Origin: a virus
Reading direction: 5' to 3' (one strand)
Virus record (IMG/VR): IMGVR_UViG_3300050139_000024
Span: 1-24,375 of that record
DNA: 24,375 nucleotides
Both the position numbers and the translations under genes were made by a program. This document shows, in pieces, positions 23,808 to 24,375 of this stretch (position 1 is the stretch's first letter; every line of letters starts with the position of its first letter). The notes below the pieces were generated by a model that did not search any database, was not told the DNA's origin, and saw nothing but the letters and a program-made list of their open reading frames with translations.

Positions 23808-24183
23808 CCTCGTTCTCCAGCCGTTGAAGGACCCGTTTCAGCCGCGCCTCCTCGGCGTCCAGGCTGGCCATATCGGCGGCCAGTCTGGCGCGCTGCGCCT
23901 CGATCCAGGCGCGGTGCCAGGCGCGCATCCGGTCGGCCTCCTGGGCCAGGATGCGGCGCGCCCGCCCGTACCAGAATTCCTGCGTTCGGCGGTGCGGCAG
24001 GTCCAGCCGGCGCGCGGCGCGGTTGATCTGCGCGCCGATCTGATCGCCGGGCATGACCGGCTGCGCGGCCCGGCGCACGATCATGCGCATTTCGTCAGGG
24101 AGGGTGTCCGCGAAAGTCACGTGCGTGTTCTTCTTGGACACGCTCGTGACCTTCTTGGACACGCTCGTGTCTTGATTGGACAC
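23797..24183 (-). CDS. Probable small DNA-binding protein, first gene of the early operon, 128 aa
   Basis: Starts at GTG 24183, with AAAGGA about 10 nt upstream; the next in-frame ATG (24090) has no ribosome-binding site. Residues 1-22 are a Ser/Lys/Val repeat encoded by the 21-bp tandem repeats. Residues about 48-82 (DQIGAQINRAARRLDLPHRR, then EFWYGRARRI) read like a helix-turn-helix with a conserved WYG-RARRI helix found in small phage proteins, from memory. Residues 82-124 are a charged coiled-coil-like helix (dimerisation). The repeated dyads at its own start suggest it could bind them and regulate itself; no direct evidence. Confidence 0.6.
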   Translation of the reverse strand: MSNQDTSVSKKVTSVSKKNTHVTFADTLPDEMRMIVRRAAQPVMPGDQIGAQINRAARRLDLPHRRTQEFWYGRARRILAQEADRMRAWHRAWIEAQRARLAADMASLDAEEARLKRVLQRLENEDGG

Positions 24184-24191
24184 GCGCGTGT
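24108..24191. repeat. Four 21-bp tandem units carrying GACACG-CGTGTC dyads
   Basis: Units at 24171-24191, 24150-24170, 24129-24149 and 24108-24128 each carry a 14-bp dyad; spacing is exactly 21 bp, two helical turns. The upstream dyad (24179-24192) is the perfect palindrome GACACGCGCGTGTC. The second and third (24158-24171, 24137-24150) have GACACG-CT-CGTGTC/CGTGAC and the fourth (24116-24129) is degenerate. They sit at the GTG start and in codons 1-22, so they look like an operator or iteron array. Confidence 0.85.
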
Positions 24192-24194
24192 CTT

Positions 24195-24226
24195 CCTTTC
24201 GTGCTGTTGTGGTGGCGCACGAAAGG
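24195..24226. repeat. Perfect 10-bp inverted repeat with 12-nt loop
   Basis: CCTTTCGTGC at 24195-24204 and GCACGAAAGG at 24217-24226. The left arm contains the AAAGGA Shine-Dalgarno of the first gene (on the minus strand), so folding of the mRNA would hide the ribosome-binding site, or the dyad is an operator next to the 21-bp array. Confidence 0.75.
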
Positions 24227-24272
24227 AGGACGGAGAAAACGACAACCGAGAGATTGCAAGAGAGGGACGGAC

Positions 24273-24309
24273 CCTGGCCGGCCGCGGGAGGAACGGACGG
24301 CCGGCCAGG
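24273..24309. repeat. Perfect 12-bp inverted repeat with 13-nt loop
   Basis: CCTGGCCGGCCG at 24273-24284 and CGGCCGGCCAGG at 24298-24309, GC-only in the inner part. No U run follows on either strand. It may be a terminator of an upstream transcript, an operator, or an RNA structure. Confidence 0.7.
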
Positions 24310-24319
24310 ACCCTACCGC

Positions 24320-24342
24320 CAGCCGGTGCACCACGCCGGCTG
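24320..24342. repeat. 7-bp inverted repeat with 9-nt loop
   Basis: CAGCCGG at 24320-24326 and CCGGCTG at 24336-24342, 10 nt beyond the 12-bp repeat. Short arms in very GC-rich DNA, so it is the weakest of the three. Confidence 0.5.
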
Positions 24343-24375
24343 GGGGATGGGGAGAAAGGGGACAACCCGGCGGAG

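Larger units (their letters stand above)
24184..24375. promoter_or_regulatory. Leader upstream of the early operon
   Basis: 192 nt to the window edge without a convincing gene. It contains three inverted repeats (described separately) and the 5' part of the dyad array. A TTGCAA (about 24257-24252 on the minus strand) could be a -35 element but no good -10 follows at 16-18 nt. It is the probable promoter/operator region of the leftward operon, by position. Confidence 0.45.

Noticed and set aside
24117-24365. An 82-aa minus-strand frame upstream of the first early gene
   Set aside because: Composition is Pro/Arg/Ser-rich with a repeated CPRR-type tail dictated by the 21-bp repeats; no good ribosome-binding site and it overlaps the better supported GTG-started gene.
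1-24375. tRNA genes, diversity-generating retroelement, transposase or integrase
   Set aside because: No cloverleaf with T-loop motif, no reverse transcriptase or template/variable repeat pair, and no recombinase-type protein was found on either strand.

Overview
The window is a stretch of high-GC DNA filled by one tightly packed set of tailed-phage genes, all on the minus strand, so the biological order runs from the right end (24375) to the left end (1). Gene content and order identify a short-tailed phage (podovirus type) or prophage: large terminase, T7 gp8-like portal, Bbp19-like protein, scaffold, major capsid protein, tail tubular A and B (nozzle), a gp13-like GNAT protein, a gp14-like protein, and three very large ejection proteins, ending in the first codons of what is probably the tail fibre. 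GC-rich third codon positions and the style of the proteins suggest an alphaproteobacterial (perhaps Acetobacteraceae/Rhodospirillales-like) or similar high-GC proteobacterial host. That host assignment is inference only. No integrase, holin/endolysin pair, RNA polymerase, DNA polymerase, tRNA or CRISPR array is visible.

Right end, early/replication module (24375-20578). A 192-nt leader with three hairpins and a run of four 21-bp-spaced dyads leads into a small probable DNA-binding protein, two tiny unknown genes, a toprim/primase-like protein and a P-loop helicase-like ATPase. These genes overlap by a few bases, so they look like one translationally coupled operon.

Control region (20577-20202). 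This is a largely non-coding, relatively AT-rich 376-nt gap. It holds a striking concentric palindrome: twelve GGTTAGAAA-like sites arranged as four triplets (+++ --- core +++ ---) around a 20361-20326 core. It separates the replication genes from the packaging/virion genes and is the best candidate for a replication origin and/or the early/late switch region.

Packaging and head module (20201-11851): TerS candidate, a terminator-like hairpin in a 315-nt gap, TerL, four small genes of unknown function, portal, Bbp19-like protein, a small repeat-containing protein, scaffold, a 65-aa unknown, major capsid protein and a putative decoration protein. Strong hairpins follow the capsid and decoration genes.

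Tail and ejection module (11798-1): tail tubular A, a tail nozzle protein split into two ORFs at a Gly/Asp microsatellite, GNAT-like gp13 protein, gp14-like protein, a 951-aa protein with a phage lysozyme domain, an 845-aa protein with a DdrB/ParB-like domain plus a QADMF motif identical to the E. coli DnaE clamp-binding motif, an 814-aa ejection protein, and the start of the next gene. The most noteworthy items are the concentric palindrome, the 21-bp operator array, and the virion protein that combines a DdrB-type domain with putative sliding-clamp-binding motifs.
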